Assembly: GCF_004762045.1 (NCBI RefSeq)
Contig: NZ_SJOM01000007.1
Span: 4,875,407 to 4,939,406, forward strand
DNA length: 64,000 nt
Direction: 5' to 3'
From: Mycobacterium sp. DL99
Lineage (GTDB): Bacteria > Actinomycetota > Actinomycetes > Mycobacteriales > Mycobacteriaceae
Each line of letters starts with the position of its first letter. The first letter of the stretch is position 1. Shown here piece after piece: positions 16,176 to 24,868 of this stretch. The translations under genes and the position numbers were made by a program. The notes below the pieces were generated by a model. It did no database searches, was not told the origin of the DNA, and saw only the letters and a list, made by a program, of their open reading frames with translations.

Positions 16176-17126
16176 CTAGCGCGGGCGCAGGGTCACCATG
16201 GGCGGGCGGTCGGCCAGCGACACCGACGACACCCGCGGGGTGAAGTCGTCCCCGTCGGCGTAGAACTGCGTCAGCCCCACCCCCGAATCGGCGATCCCGC
16301 AGCGCGACAGCAGGGTCGCGATGACCTGCCGGCTCATCGATGCCAGCTCGGTCAGCGGCCGGTTGCGATGCGCCCGTACGCCCAGGTTCACCTGCGCGAT
16401 GGCATCCAGGCCGAGCTGGTCGTAGGTGTCGACCAGCAGGCCGATCTCCACGCCGTAGCCGGGCGCGAACGGCACCGAGGTCAGCAGCTCGCGGGTACCC
16501 GCGTATTCGCCGCCCAGCGGCTGGAACACGCAGTTCAGCTCGGGGCGCAGCGAGGCCAGCAGCGGGCGCGCCACCAGTTCGGTGACCCGGCCGCCGCCGT
16601 TGGCGTCCTCGGCGCCGCTGACCTTGAGCGGCCGCCGGTAGAACCCCTTGACCAGATGCACACCGTCGGTGGTCAGCAGCGGGCCCAGCAGCTTGGGAAC
16701 GAACATCGGATCGGGGTCGATCAGGTCGGAGTCGACGAAGGCGATGATGTCGCCCGTGGTGGCAGCCAGCGACCGCCACAGCACCTCGCCCTTGCCCGGC
16801 TGCGGCTCAACTTCGGGCAGCGCGACCTCACGGCTGATCACCCGGGCCCCCGCGGCGACCGCGCGGATCTCGGTGTCGTCGGTGGAACCCGAATCGAGCA
16901 CGATCAGCTCGTCGACCAGCCCGCCCAGCAGCGGGGTGATGGTCTCGACGACGGAGGCGACGGTTTCTTCCTCGTTGAGGGCGGGCAGCACCACCGAGAC
17001 CGTACGGCCGGCTTTGGCGGCCTTCAGTTCGGAGATGGTCCAGCTCGGCCGGTTCCAGCTGTGGTCGGTCAGCCAGCGGTGGCCCACCACTCCATCGGTG
17101 ACATCCAGTTCAGGCAGTGCAGTCAT
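16176..17126 (-). CDS. gpgS: Glucosyl-3-phosphoglycerate synthase
   Basis: A 316-aa GT81 retaining glycosyltransferase corresponding to Rv1208. It transfers glucose from UDP-glucose to 3-phosphoglycerate, the first step of methylglucose lipopolysaccharide synthesis. The GT-A nucleotide region is VVLPALNEEETVASVV, the PGKGEVLWRSL loop binds the acceptor, and the metal-binding DxD is FVDSDLIDPDP. ATG 17126 is chosen because it matches the family and overlaps the folP2 stop as ATGA; the upstream open frame lies inside folP2. Confidence 0.95.
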   Translation of the reverse strand: MTALPELDVTDGVVGHRWLTDHSWNRPSWTISELKAAKAGRTVSVVLPALNEEETVASVVETITPLLGGLVDELIVLDSGSTDDTEIRAVAAGARVISREVALPEVEPQPGKGEVLWRSLAATTGDIIAFVDSDLIDPDPMFVPKLLGPLLTTDGVHLVKGFYRRPLKVSGAEDANGGGRVTELVARPLLASLRPELNCVFQPLGGEYAGTRELLTSVPFAPGYGVEIGLLVDTYDQLGLDAIAQVNLGVRAHRNRPLTELASMSRQVIATLLSRCGIADSGVGLTQFYADGDDFTPRVSSVSLADRPPMVTLRPR

Positions 17127-18010
17127 GCCAGTCCCCTCACTGTTCGTGCGGGTGCCCGCACTCCCTGGATCGACGCGACCATCTCCAGCACGCGCCGCGT
17201 GGGTCCGACCTCGTGTACCCGGAACATCGCGGCACCATCTGCGGCGGCCAGCGCCGTCGCGGCCAGGGTGCCCTCCAGGCGTTCGGTCAGATCCACACCC
17301 AGAGTCTCCCCGACAAAATCCTTGTTGCTCAGCGCCATCAGGACTGGCCATCCGGTCTTAACAAGATCTTTTACGTGGCGCAACAAACTAAGACCGTGAT
17401 GAGTGTTTTTACCGAAATCATGGGTTGGGTCGATCAGGATCCGGTCTCGCGGCACACCCGTTGCTACCGCCCGTTCGGCCGCGGCGGTCACCTCGGCGAT
17501 GACGTCGTCGACGACACCGCGTTCGGTGATCCCGTAGTTCACCCGGAACGGCCGGGTGCGCGGCACGGCGCCGCCGGTGTGTGAGCACACCAGCCCGGCG
17601 CCGAATTCGGCGGCAACCTCGGGCAGCCCGGGATCCGCGCCCGCCCAGGTGTCGTTGATCAGGTCGGCTCCGGCCGCACAGGCCTGTTTGGCCACCGCGG
17701 CGCGCCAGGTGTCGACGCTGATCAGCTGGTCGGGATAGGTGGTGCGCAGCCATTCGATGAACGGCACGACGCGGGCGATCTCCTCCTCGGCGTCGACCAT
17801 GCTGCCCGGGCCGGCCTTGACCCCGCCCACGTCGATCACATCGGCGCCCTCGTCGATCACCCGCTGCGCTGCGGCCTTGGCCGCGTCGTCGGTGAAGGTG
17901 GCCCCGCGGTCATAGAACGAGTCCGGCGTCCGGTTGACGATCGCCATGATCAGCGCACGGTCACCCGCGACCGGGCGCCCGCAGAACAGGCCATTGCACG
18001 TCGACAACAC
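17123..18010 (-). CDS. folP2: Dihydropteroate synthase-like protein FolP2
   Basis: A 295-aa TIM-barrel protein of the DHPS family. IMAIVNRTPDSFYDRGATF is the pterin-pyrophosphate loop, DVGGVKAGPG stands where active DHPS has DIGGES(T)RPG, and DPTHDFGKNTHHGL and SNKDFVGETLG follow. The altered second motif agrees with reports that M. tuberculosis FolP2 (Rv1207) lacks DHPS activity. Its coupling to gpgS by a 4-bp overlap suggests a role linked to methylglucose polysaccharide. The start is uncertain: GTG 18010 has a CACTAT hexamer 6 bases upstream and may be leaderless. Confidence 0.92.
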   Translation of the reverse strand: MLSTCNGLFCGRPVAGDRALIMAIVNRTPDSFYDRGATFTDDAAKAAAQRVIDEGADVIDVGGVKAGPGSMVDAEEEIARVVPFIEWLRTTYPDQLISVDTWRAAVAKQACAAGADLINDTWAGADPGLPEVAAEFGAGLVCSHTGGAVPRTRPFRVNYGITERGVVDDVIAEVTAAAERAVATGVPRDRILIDPTHDFGKNTHHGLSLLRHVKDLVKTGWPVLMALSNKDFVGETLGVDLTERLEGTLAATALAAADGAAMFRVHEVGPTRRVLEMVASIQGVRAPARTVRGLA

Positions 18011-18140
18011 GCCTCCATAGTGCCTGGTGCGGCATGCACGGCAGCATTGGCGCCAGATTCCGCGCCGTTTCTACCTGTTGGTCGTCGCCCGACACGATCG
18101 ACAACCCAGGCGTAGAAATCGGCGCGGAACCTGGCGTCTA

Positions 18141-19919
18141 CTACTTGGGCCGCTGACCGGCCGTCACTTCGTCGGGGTACTCGGGGTAGAACGGCACGTA
18201 GCCGTCCGCCCGGCCTGACAGCACGTACACCGGGTCCTTGATTTCCGATCCATAGCCCTGCTTGCGCAGGTCCACCTTCTGGCTCTTGAACGTCGAGGTG
18301 TGGGCCAGCTCGGTGACGACGCGAACGAACAACGGCACGGCGTAGGCCGGCAGGTGTCCGTAGAACGCGTCGGCGATCGCCTTCCCGTCGAACTCGTGGT
18401 CGGCCTTGAGCTGAATGGCGGCCATGCCGGCGCGGCCGCCCGCACCGGGCACCTCGACACCGAACACCGTGCACTCGTCGACTACCGGGTCCCCGGCGAG
18501 CGCGGCCTCCACCTCCGTGGTGGCCACGTTCTCGCCCTTCCACCGGAAGGTGTCACCGAGCCGGTCGGCGAATGCGGCGTGGCCCAGCCCCTGAGAACGC
18601 ATCAGGTCGCCGGTGTTGAACCAGACGTCGCCGTCCTTGAACGCGTTGCGCACCAGCTTCTTCTCACTGGCCGACGGATCGGTGTACCCGTCGAACGGCT
18701 GCAGCGCGCTGATCTTGGACAGCACCAGCCCCGGCTCGCCACGTTTCACCCTGCGCAGCCGGCCGTCGGCGGCGCGGGCCGGTTCGCCGCTGGCGGCGTC
18801 GTACTCGACGAATGCGACGGGGCTCGGGCAGATGCCGGTGGACTTGGAGACGTTGAAGACGTTGACAAAGGCGGTGTTGCCCTCGCTGGAGGCGTAGAAC
18901 TCGCAGACCCGCGGGATGCCGAACCGCTGGGTGAACTCATCCCAGATGGCCGGCCGCAGCCCGTTGCCGACGATGACGCGGACCTTGTGCGCCCGGTCGG
19001 TCGGCTTGGGCGGCTGGTTGAGCAGGTAGCCGCAGATCTCGCCGATGTAGGCGAACGCGGTCGCGCCGTAGTCGATGACCTCGTCCCAGAACCGGGATGC
19101 CGAGAACGACTTGCCCAGGGCCAGTGCGGCCCCCGAGTTCAGCGCCGATCCAATCGAGACGGTCAGGGCGTTGTTGTGATAGAGCGGCAGGCAGCAGTAC
19201 AGGGTGTCATCGCTGTGCAGGCGCAGTCCCAGGCCGCCGAATCCGGCCAGGGCCCGCAGCCAGCGGTAGTGGCTCATGACGCTTGCCTTAGGCATGCCGG
19301 TGGTGCCCGAGGTGAAGATGTAGAAGGCCTTGTCCTTGGCCAGTACGGCCGCCGCGCTGGCCGGGTTGGTGGTCGGCGCGGTGGCCGCGAGCCGACGCAG
19401 CTCCTCGACCGTGATCAGGCCGTTGGGCTCGGCCCCGCATTCGCTGATGTGCTCGATCAGGTCGGACTCGGCGACCACTGCCGTGGCATTGAGCAGCCCG
19501 ATGCTGTGGGCCAGGACCTTGCCGCGCTGGTTGTAGTTGAGCATGCCGGTGACCGCGCCGCATTTGACGATCGCCAGCATCAGCAGCACCGCGTCGGGCG
19601 AGTTGCGCAGCATCACCCCGACCACGTCACCGTGGCCGACGCCCTTGGCCGCCAGCACCGCCGCGTAGCGGTTGACCGTCTCGTTGGCCTCGCGGTAGGT
19701 GATGCGCTCGTCGCCGAACTTGAGGAAAACCCGGTCGGCGTACTGGGCAGCCCGCTCCTGGAACACCTTGCCGATCGAGGTCTTGGCCGTCGGCCGGGCC
19801 ATCATTCCGGTGAGGACGCCCCGCGCGATGACCGGCGCGTCCATCAGCAGACCGGGTACCTGGCTGGCGAGGTCGAGTAGGCCGACGCTGCTCCTGGTGC
19901 CCGATTTCTGGTCGGTCAT
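18141..19919 (-). CDS. fadD6: Very-long-chain fatty acyl-CoA synthetase FadD6
   Basis: A 592-aa FATP-type acyl-CoA synthetase matching Rv1206. The AMP-binding P-loop is FTSGTTGMPKAS, followed by YASSEGNTAF and the FATP/VLACS motif FRWKGENVATTEV. It activates fatty acids to CoA thioesters and may be coupled to uptake. ATG 19919 is chosen because AGGGGGAG lies 5 bases upstream; the longer frame overlaps log. Confidence 0.94.
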   Translation of the reverse strand: MTDQKSGTRSSVGLLDLASQVPGLLMDAPVIARGVLTGMMARPTAKTSIGKVFQERAAQYADRVFLKFGDERITYREANETVNRYAAVLAAKGVGHGDVVGVMLRNSPDAVLLMLAIVKCGAVTGMLNYNQRGKVLAHSIGLLNATAVVAESDLIEHISECGAEPNGLITVEELRRLAATAPTTNPASAAAVLAKDKAFYIFTSGTTGMPKASVMSHYRWLRALAGFGGLGLRLHSDDTLYCCLPLYHNNALTVSIGSALNSGAALALGKSFSASRFWDEVIDYGATAFAYIGEICGYLLNQPPKPTDRAHKVRVIVGNGLRPAIWDEFTQRFGIPRVCEFYASSEGNTAFVNVFNVSKSTGICPSPVAFVEYDAASGEPARAADGRLRRVKRGEPGLVLSKISALQPFDGYTDPSASEKKLVRNAFKDGDVWFNTGDLMRSQGLGHAAFADRLGDTFRWKGENVATTEVEAALAGDPVVDECTVFGVEVPGAGGRAGMAAIQLKADHEFDGKAIADAFYGHLPAYAVPLFVRVVTELAHTSTFKSQKVDLRKQGYGSEIKDPVYVLSGRADGYVPFYPEYPDEVTAGQRPK

Positions 19920-20011
19920 GCGGTCTCCCCCTGCGCGTTGTGTGGGTCTCGAGATGGCCCTCGTGTGGGCAACACCATAGCCGCGCGGGTAACCGGGCGT
20001 TACCGCCGGTT

Positions 20012-20572
20012 CTACATAAGCGGCGCGCACACGTCGAGCGCTGCGGCGACCTCGTCGACAACGATCAGCCGGTCGAGGGCCTGGCTGCTCACATAGCCGG
20101 AGTCGACGAGCCCACGCAACCAGTTCAACAATCCGTCGTAGTGGCCGAACGGGTCCAGCAGCACGACGGGCTTCTCGTGCATCCCCAGATAGCCCGCCGT
20201 CCAGGCCTCGAAGAACTCCTCCAACGTGCCGATGCCGCCGGGCAGGGCGATGAACGCGTCGGAGCGGTCCTCCATCTCCTTCTTGCGTTCCCGCATGGTG
20301 TCGGTCACCACGAGTTCTTCGGCGTCCACGTCGGCGAGTTCACGATGCACCAGCGCCTTGGGGATCACGCCGACCGTGCGGCCGTTCGCCGAGCGCGCCG
20401 CACGGGCGACCGCACCCATGGCCGAGACGTTGCCGCCGCCGGAGATCAACGTCCATCCGCGCTTGGCGATCGCCACCCCGACCTCACTGGCCAATGCCAG
20501 CAGCTCGGGATGGGTAGGCCCCGAAGCGCAATAGACACACACCGCAAACTCGCGGTCAGTTTCACCGGACAC
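20012..20572 (-). CDS. log: LOG family cytokinin riboside 5'-monophosphate phosphoribohydrolase
   Basis: A 186-aa Rossmann-fold enzyme with the LOG signature PGGIGTLEEFFE and the upstream SGGGNVSAMGAVARAA. It hydrolyses cytokinin nucleotides to the free base and ribose 5-phosphate. Its M. tuberculosis orthologue Rv1205 is a proteasome substrate whose accumulation sensitises cells to nitric oxide. The start is GTG 20572 with TAGTTT 6 bases upstream. The stop lies 92 bp before fadD6. Confidence 0.93.
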   Translation of the reverse strand: MSGETDREFAVCVYCASGPTHPELLALASEVGVAIAKRGWTLISGGGNVSAMGAVARAARSANGRTVGVIPKALVHRELADVDAEELVVTDTMRERKKEMEDRSDAFIALPGGIGTLEEFFEAWTAGYLGMHEKPVVLLDPFGHYDGLLNWLRGLVDSGYVSSQALDRLIVVDEVAAALDVCAPLM

Positions 20573-20578
20573 CTACAC

Positions 20579-20584
20579 AAACTA
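20579..20584 (-). promoter_or_regulatory. -10 hexamer of a leaderless log promoter
   Basis: On the minus strand TAGTTT is followed by GTGTAG and then GTG 20572. No ribosome site is present. Confidence 0.5.
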
Positions 20585-20688
20585 GAGGGTGCTGGTGAAC
20601 CGCCGATGACGGGTGGGCAATGTCCGCCGGTGATGGACTCAGCCCCGGCTCGCAGGGAGACTGAACGGAACGTGGAGGGACGATCCTG

Positions 20689-21375
20689 GTGACTGACGAT
20701 GTCGATCAACCGACACGGTTGAGCCGCGAGTTCATCTTGGACACCGCGATCGGGCTGATCGATCGCGACGGTCTGACGAAATTGACCATGCGACGGCTGG
20801 GTACGGCCTGCGGTGTCGAGGCGATGGCGCTCTACCGCTATGTGCACAGTCGGGGTGACCTGCTGACCGGCATCGTGAACCACATCGTGGACCGCCTCTA
20901 CGCCGATCAGCTCGCCGCCCGCCGCCAGGAGGATGGTTGGCAGGACTTCCTGCTCCGGCTCGGCCATGGCGTGCGCCAGATCGCGATCGAACACCCCGAG
21001 GTGTTCCCACTTGTGGCAACTGAGGCCCCGGAAGCCCCGTGGGTGCGGCCGCCGCTGCGCAGCCTGCGCTGGATGGAGACGTTCCTGGAGACACTGATCT
21101 CCTACGGGTTCAGCGATGACGCCGCCGTGGCCGCGTACCGGACGTACACCACATTCCTGGTGGGCCAGTTGCTGCTCGAGGTGTCCGCCCGCGGTGTCGC
21201 ACTCAGTCCCGACGAGGCCGTGCTCGACACCGAGCCACGGCCCGATACGTCGCTGGCCGATTACCCGAACCTGCGTCGGCTGCAATCGATGCTGGCCGAG
21301 GACCACAGCACCGACGAGTTCGAGGACGCGTTGGAGGCCCTGCTCGACCGCATCGAAACGTGGTCAGGCTCCTGA
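20689..21375 (+). CDS. TetR-family regulator with TetR_C-type ligand domain
   Basis: A 228-aa protein. The HTH occupies about residues 12-58 (LTMRRLGTACGVEAMALYRYVHSRGDLL), a pattern typical of the TetR/TetR_C_1 group rather than the AcrR group. The start GTG 20689 has GGAGGG 9 bases upstream. It is divergent from log. A hairpin spans its stop codon, and a palindrome lies just downstream in front of the STAS gene, which could be its operator. The ligand is unknown. Confidence 0.85.
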   Translation: MTDDVDQPTRLSREFILDTAIGLIDRDGLTKLTMRRLGTACGVEAMALYRYVHSRGDLLTGIVNHIVDRLYADQLAARRQEDGWQDFLLRLGHGVRQIAIEHPEVFPLVATEAPEAPWVRPPLRSLRWMETFLETLISYGFSDDAAVAAYRTYTTFLVGQLLLEVSARGVALSPDEAVLDTEPRPDTSLADYPNLRRLQSMLAEDHSTDEFEDALEALLDRIETWSGS

Positions 21376-21378
21376 CCA
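21361..21378 (+). terminator. Small hairpin across the TetR stop codon
   Basis: TGGTCAG (21361-21367) pairs exactly with CTGACCA (21372-21378) around a 4-base loop; TGA 21373-21375 lies in the right arm. There is no U-tract. It resembles the glgM hairpin in position but is weaker. Confidence 0.4.
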
Positions 21379-21395
21379 GGCACCCGAACAGGGGC

Positions 21396-21411
21396 GTTTA
21401 CAACGTAAACT
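21396..21411 (+). promoter_or_regulatory. Operator palindrome overlapping the -10 of the STAS gene
   Basis: GTTTAC-AAC-GTAAAC (21396-21410) is a perfect 6-bp inverted repeat with a 3-base centre. Its right arm merges into TAAACT (21406-21411), a TANNNT hexamer 9 bases before ATG 21421. The preceding TetR protein is the obvious candidate ligand. Confidence 0.6.
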
Positions 21412-21420
21412 TCGGCGGTT

Positions 21421-21810
21421 ATGCTCGGTTTCACCGTGGAATCGACCCAGCAGAATCACGAGCTGCACTGGACGGCTCGCACCACACCCGAAGGCCTCAT
21501 CGTTCAGGTCTCCGGACAGGTCGATGCCCACAACGAATCCGCCTGGCAACGCATGCTCAGCGAGTCGGCAGCTGCCGCGCCCGAATCCTCGATGCTCATC
21601 GTCGACGCCGGATTCCTGGACTTCATGAGCTGTGGGGCACTCGTCGCCCTGGCCAAGCAGACCGTCGACAGCCGTCAGCAAGGGATCACGGTCCGGCTGG
21701 TCATCCGTCAGCAGAGCATCAGGCGGATCATCACCGAATGCGGCCTGGACGACGCGGTGTCGGCGCACCCGGACCTCGATTCGGCGTTGAACGGCCACCC
21801 CCCGCCATAG
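21421..21810 (+). CDS. STAS-domain protein (anti-sigma-factor antagonist type)
   Basis: A 129-aa protein with a STAS fold: beta-strands around GLIVQVSGQVDAHN and SSMLIVDAGFLDFMSCGALVALAKQ. The serine in DFMSCGAL is at the position phosphorylated in SpoIIAA/RsbV-type antagonists. No partner anti-sigma kinase is nearby. The stop TAG (21808-21810) doubles as the start of the next gene's -10 hexamer. A regulatory role in protein-protein switching is inferred from the family. Confidence 0.82.
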   Translation: MLGFTVESTQQNHELHWTARTTPEGLIVQVSGQVDAHNESAWQRMLSESAAAAPESSMLIVDAGFLDFMSCGALVALAKQTVDSRQQGITVRLVIRQQSIRRIITECGLDDAVSAHPDLDSALNGHPPP

Positions 21811-21813
21811 GAT
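21808..21813 (+). promoter_or_regulatory. -10 hexamer overlapping the STAS stop codon
   Basis: TAGGAT is followed by 7 bases and then ATG 21821, predicting a leaderless transcript for the large ATPase. Its first three bases are the stop codon of the upstream gene. Confidence 0.5.
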
Positions 21814-21820
21814 CCGGTGG

Positions 21821-23896
21821 ATGGCTGTCGACTGGGTGATCGCACCGCGTGACCGCGTGCTCGACGGTCTGGAGGCCGGCCTGCACGAGCGCCGCGGCGC
21901 GGCTCTTCTCGGCCCGGCCGGTGTGGGCAAGACGTCCGTCGCCCGCACCGCGGCCGAACATCTCGCCAGCGATTTCCGCCGGGTCGTGTGGATCGCCGGC
22001 ACCGAATCGGCTGCGGCGGTCCCGTTCGCCGCGGTGGCGCACCTGATCGATATCCCCTCGGCGGGCAAGACCGCCGAAGTGCTGCGATCCGCGCGCGAGG
22101 CGCTCGGGTCCGACCTGTTGCTGGTCGTCGACGACGCGCACCTGCTGGACCGGTTGTCGGCAGCCCTGGTGTACCAACTCACGGTGAGCGGCGCGGCCAA
22201 ACTCATCGTCACCGCGTCCGCGGCACAGGCACCCGATGACGTCGCGGCGTTGTGGGGTGACGGCTTGGTGAGTCGTGTCGACATCTCCCCGCCGGGCCAC
22301 GATGACGCCCGGCTGGCCGATCAGGTGGCCACGTTTCTCGCCGATCTGCCCAACGGTGCGGGAGCCGTATTGCGTCAACTGGCGGTGCACGATCCGCTGC
22401 CACTTGCCGATCTGACAGCCCTGACCAGCACCGAGGCGGTGCAGGAGGCACAACAGTGCGGCGTCGTGTGCGTCGACGAGGCGGTGGCGCGTTGTGTGCA
22501 TCCGCTGTTTCTCAACGCGATACGCGCCACGATCGGCGGGCCCGGCCTGCGGCGGCTGCGCAGCACGCTGGTCGAGCAGCTGTCTGCGGCGCCCCGCCCC
22601 GGTGTGGTGGACCGGCTGCGGGTGGCGGTGCTGGCGCTCGACAGCGACTCCCCACTGCCCGCGGCCGAACTCGTGGACGCTGCCGGCGAGGCACTTCGAC
22701 TGGGCGACCTGGAATTGAGTGAGCGACTGGCGCGGGCCGCGACGGCGTCGGGTGGTGAATTCCAGGGGCTGCTCACCCTGGCGTACGCGTTGGCCTGGCA
22801 GGGCCGCGGCCGTGAGGCCGATGCCGTCCTGGCGCAGATCGACCCCGCCGACCTGACCGAGGACCAGTTGATGGCGTGGGCACTGCCGCAGGCGGCCAAT
22901 CAGTTCTGGATGCTGTCGGAGCCCGAACGCGCCACCGCGTTCCTGCGCGCCACCCGCCGCCGGGTATCGACACCGACGGCCCAGATCACGCTCGACGCGC
23001 TGGCGGCCACTTTCGCGATGAATGCCGGTGCGCCACAACGGGCTTTGGGACTGGCACTGGAAGTACTCGCCTCCCCTGCCGCCGATGACACCGCGGTCGG
23101 TTGGGCCGGGTCGACGGCAGCGCTGAGTTGCGCGCGGATCGGCCAGTTCGATCAGGTGGACGCGATGGCACACCGTGCACTCGCGGCAGGGCATCCGGGC
23201 CTGTTGCGGTTCACCAGCGGCTTCGGCCAGACCACGGCGCTGATGATGACCGGCCAGCTGGACCAGGCGCAGGAAATGGCCAAGAGCATCACCGATTTCA
23301 CCCAGCTGCTGCAGCCCGGCCGCGCCATCGGCGAGGTGTTGATGGCCGACGTGCTGCTGGTCCGCGGCAGTTTCGACGAGGCGATTGCGTTGTTGCGCAA
23401 GGCAACCGCCGCACTGGCACCGACCGGGTATTCCTGGGGACCATTGGCCTGGATGTTGTTGGCGCAGGCCGTCGGTCAGCGTGGCATGCCGGTCGAGGCT
23501 GGAAAAGCACTGTCCCGTGCGGAGTCCCGGCACGGGCTCAAGTCGATGCTGTTCGCACCTGAGTTGGCACTGGCCCGAGCCTGGACTTGCTCTGCCCGCA
23601 AGGATTCGGTGGGCGCGGTGACCGCGGCGCGCGAGGCCGCCAAGGCCGCCGAGCGCGGCGGCCAATCCGCGGTGATGCTGCGGGCCTTGCACGACGGCGT
23701 GCGGCTGGGCGACACCCGGGCCGTCGACGCGCTGACGAGGGTGGATCTGGACTGCGTGTTCGGGCAGCTGACGTTGGATCATGCCCGCGCGTTGGCGGCC
23801 GGGGATGGTGCGGCGCTGGCCGAGGTTTCGGCTCGGTACCGCGACGTTGGGATGCTCGCCGCTGCGGACGATGCGGCGCGCCAAGCCTCGGCGTGA
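21821..23896 (+). CDS. AAA/STAND-type ATPase resembling LuxR-family LAL regulators but lacking the HTH (Rv1204c-like)
   Basis: A 691-aa protein. Residues 25-38 contain Walker A (LLGPAGVGKTS), LLLVVDDAHLLDR at about 100-112 is Walker B, and the remaining roughly 450 residues are helical, TPR-like and alanine-rich. This is the layout of MalT/LAL regulators, yet the protein ends AADDAARQASA with no LuxR HTH. Position matches Rv1204c. It may be a signalling ATPase that works through a separate partner; the STAS protein directly upstream is a candidate but unproven. Confidence 0.75.
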   Translation: MAVDWVIAPRDRVLDGLEAGLHERRGAALLGPAGVGKTSVARTAAEHLASDFRRVVWIAGTESAAAVPFAAVAHLIDIPSAGKTAEVLRSAREALGSDLLLVVDDAHLLDRLSAALVYQLTVSGAAKLIVTASAAQAPDDVAALWGDGLVSRVDISPPGHDDARLADQVATFLADLPNGAGAVLRQLAVHDPLPLADLTALTSTEAVQEAQQCGVVCVDEAVARCVHPLFLNAIRATIGGPGLRRLRSTLVEQLSAAPRPGVVDRLRVAVLALDSDSPLPAAELVDAAGEALRLGDLELSERLARAATASGGEFQGLLTLAYALAWQGRGREADAVLAQIDPADLTEDQLMAWALPQAANQFWMLSEPERATAFLRATRRRVSTPTAQITLDALAATFAMNAGAPQRALGLALEVLASPAADDTAVGWAGSTAALSCARIGQFDQVDAMAHRALAAGHPGLLRFTSGFGQTTALMMTGQLDQAQEMAKSITDFTQLLQPGRAIGEVLMADVLLVRGSFDEAIALLRKATAALAPTGYSWGPLAWMLLAQAVGQRGMPVEAGKALSRAESRHGLKSMLFAPELALARAWTCSARKDSVGAVTAAREAAKAAERGGQSAVMLRALHDGVRLGDTRAVDALTRVDLDCVFGQLTLDHARALAAGDGAALAEVSARYRDVGMLAAADDAARQASA

Positions 23897-24004
23897 GGTC
23901 TACACAGACCGTGACTGCCAAAAGCCGAGTGAACTTCCCGCTCGGCACCCACCCGCGCCGAACGTAGGATGCGCAGTTAGACCGCACGATCTCCAGGGGG
24001 CTCG

Positions 24005-24868
24005 ATGAACCAGTTCGTCGCCGACACGGCCGCCATCACAGGCCTGCAAGGGACCGTCGGCAGCGTCAGTGAAGACATGAACAACTTCAAGAATGCGTTC
24101 TCCGGCCCGTCGGACCTCGCGTCCAGCCACGGCCAGATCGGCTTTCCGTTCCAAAATTCGCACGGCGGTGCCCAGTCGTCCCGTGCTGGCGCCTTAGCTG
24201 CCACCCAGTTTGCCGCGAGCAGGATGGCCGAATTGCTCGGCCAGGCCTCACAGGCATATGCCCGTGGCGATATGGAATCCGCCAGCCGGCTCAAGGCCCA
24301 GGCCGATCAGCTCGAGGGCGCAGGCTCCGCGGCGTCCGGCGCCGGCGGCGGCGCCGATCCCGCGGGCGCAGGAGCGGGCGGTGCGGGCCAGGTGCTGGGC
24401 CAGTTCGGCCAGATGGCTTCGCAGATGGCGCAGTCGATCACCCAGCCGCTGCAGGGCCTCACCCAGGCGATGACCCAGGCGCCACAGCAAGTCATGCAGG
24501 GTGTGCAGGGCATTGTCGAAGCCGCTACCCAGGCAGCCGGAGGCGGCGGGGACGCTGCAGCCACGGCCGCGGACACCGGTGGCGCGGGAGCCGAGAACGC
24601 CATCAAAGCCGCCGACCACCAGGGGCCCGGCGATGGTGCTGGGGGCGGCCCAGCGGATCAGCCCGACGCCAAGCACGACGGCAGGGACGACGCCGAGCCC
24701 CGCAAGCATGACGGTGATCGCGCTCCTGTGGGCGAGGCCGGGGCCGCCGCTGACCGCAGCTACGAGCAACTCGGCAATCGCGCCTCAGCCGGTGCCGCAG
24801 CTGAGGACGGCTACGGCGTCGGCACTGTGCCGACCCAGATCCACAACATCAACCCGCGACGGCAGTAG
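24005..24868 (+). CDS. EspC/WXG-like candidate type VII secretion substrate
   Basis: A 287-aa protein not named with certainty. The first 100 residues form two helices separated by a Gly/Ser-rich turn (FPFQNSHGGAQSS), the second ending in AYARGDMES, which satisfies the YxxxD/E export signal of ESX substrates. Residues 100-130 are Gly/Ala-rich, 130-180 are Gln-rich helical repeats (QMAQSITQPLQGLTQAMTQ), and the tail is acidic and disordered. Gene order matches Rv1203c, a hypothetical protein. GGGGG precedes ATG 24005. It overlaps the convergent ABC-F gene by 20 bp. Confidence 0.6.
   Translation: MNQFVADTAAITGLQGTVGSVSEDMNNFKNAFSGPSDLASSHGQIGFPFQNSHGGAQSSRAGALAATQFAASRMAELLGQASQAYARGDMESASRLKAQADQLEGAGSAASGAGGGADPAGAGAGGAGQVLGQFGQMASQMAQSITQPLQGLTQAMTQAPQQVMQGVQGIVEAATQAAGGGGDAAATAADTGGAGAENAIKAADHQGPGDGAGGGPADQPDAKHDGRDDAEPRKHDGDRAPVGEAGAAADRSYEQLGNRASAGAAAEDGYGVGTVPTQIHNINPRRQ

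Noticed and set aside
21396..21421. SigF-type promoter (GTTT ... GGTTA) before the STAS gene
   Set aside because: The GGTTA would overlap the ATG, leaving no room for a transcription start; the TAAACT -10 fits better.
22000..23884. Long minus-strand frame opposite the 691-aa ATPase
   Set aside because: His/Arg/Gln-rich translation without domains; the plus strand has Walker motifs.
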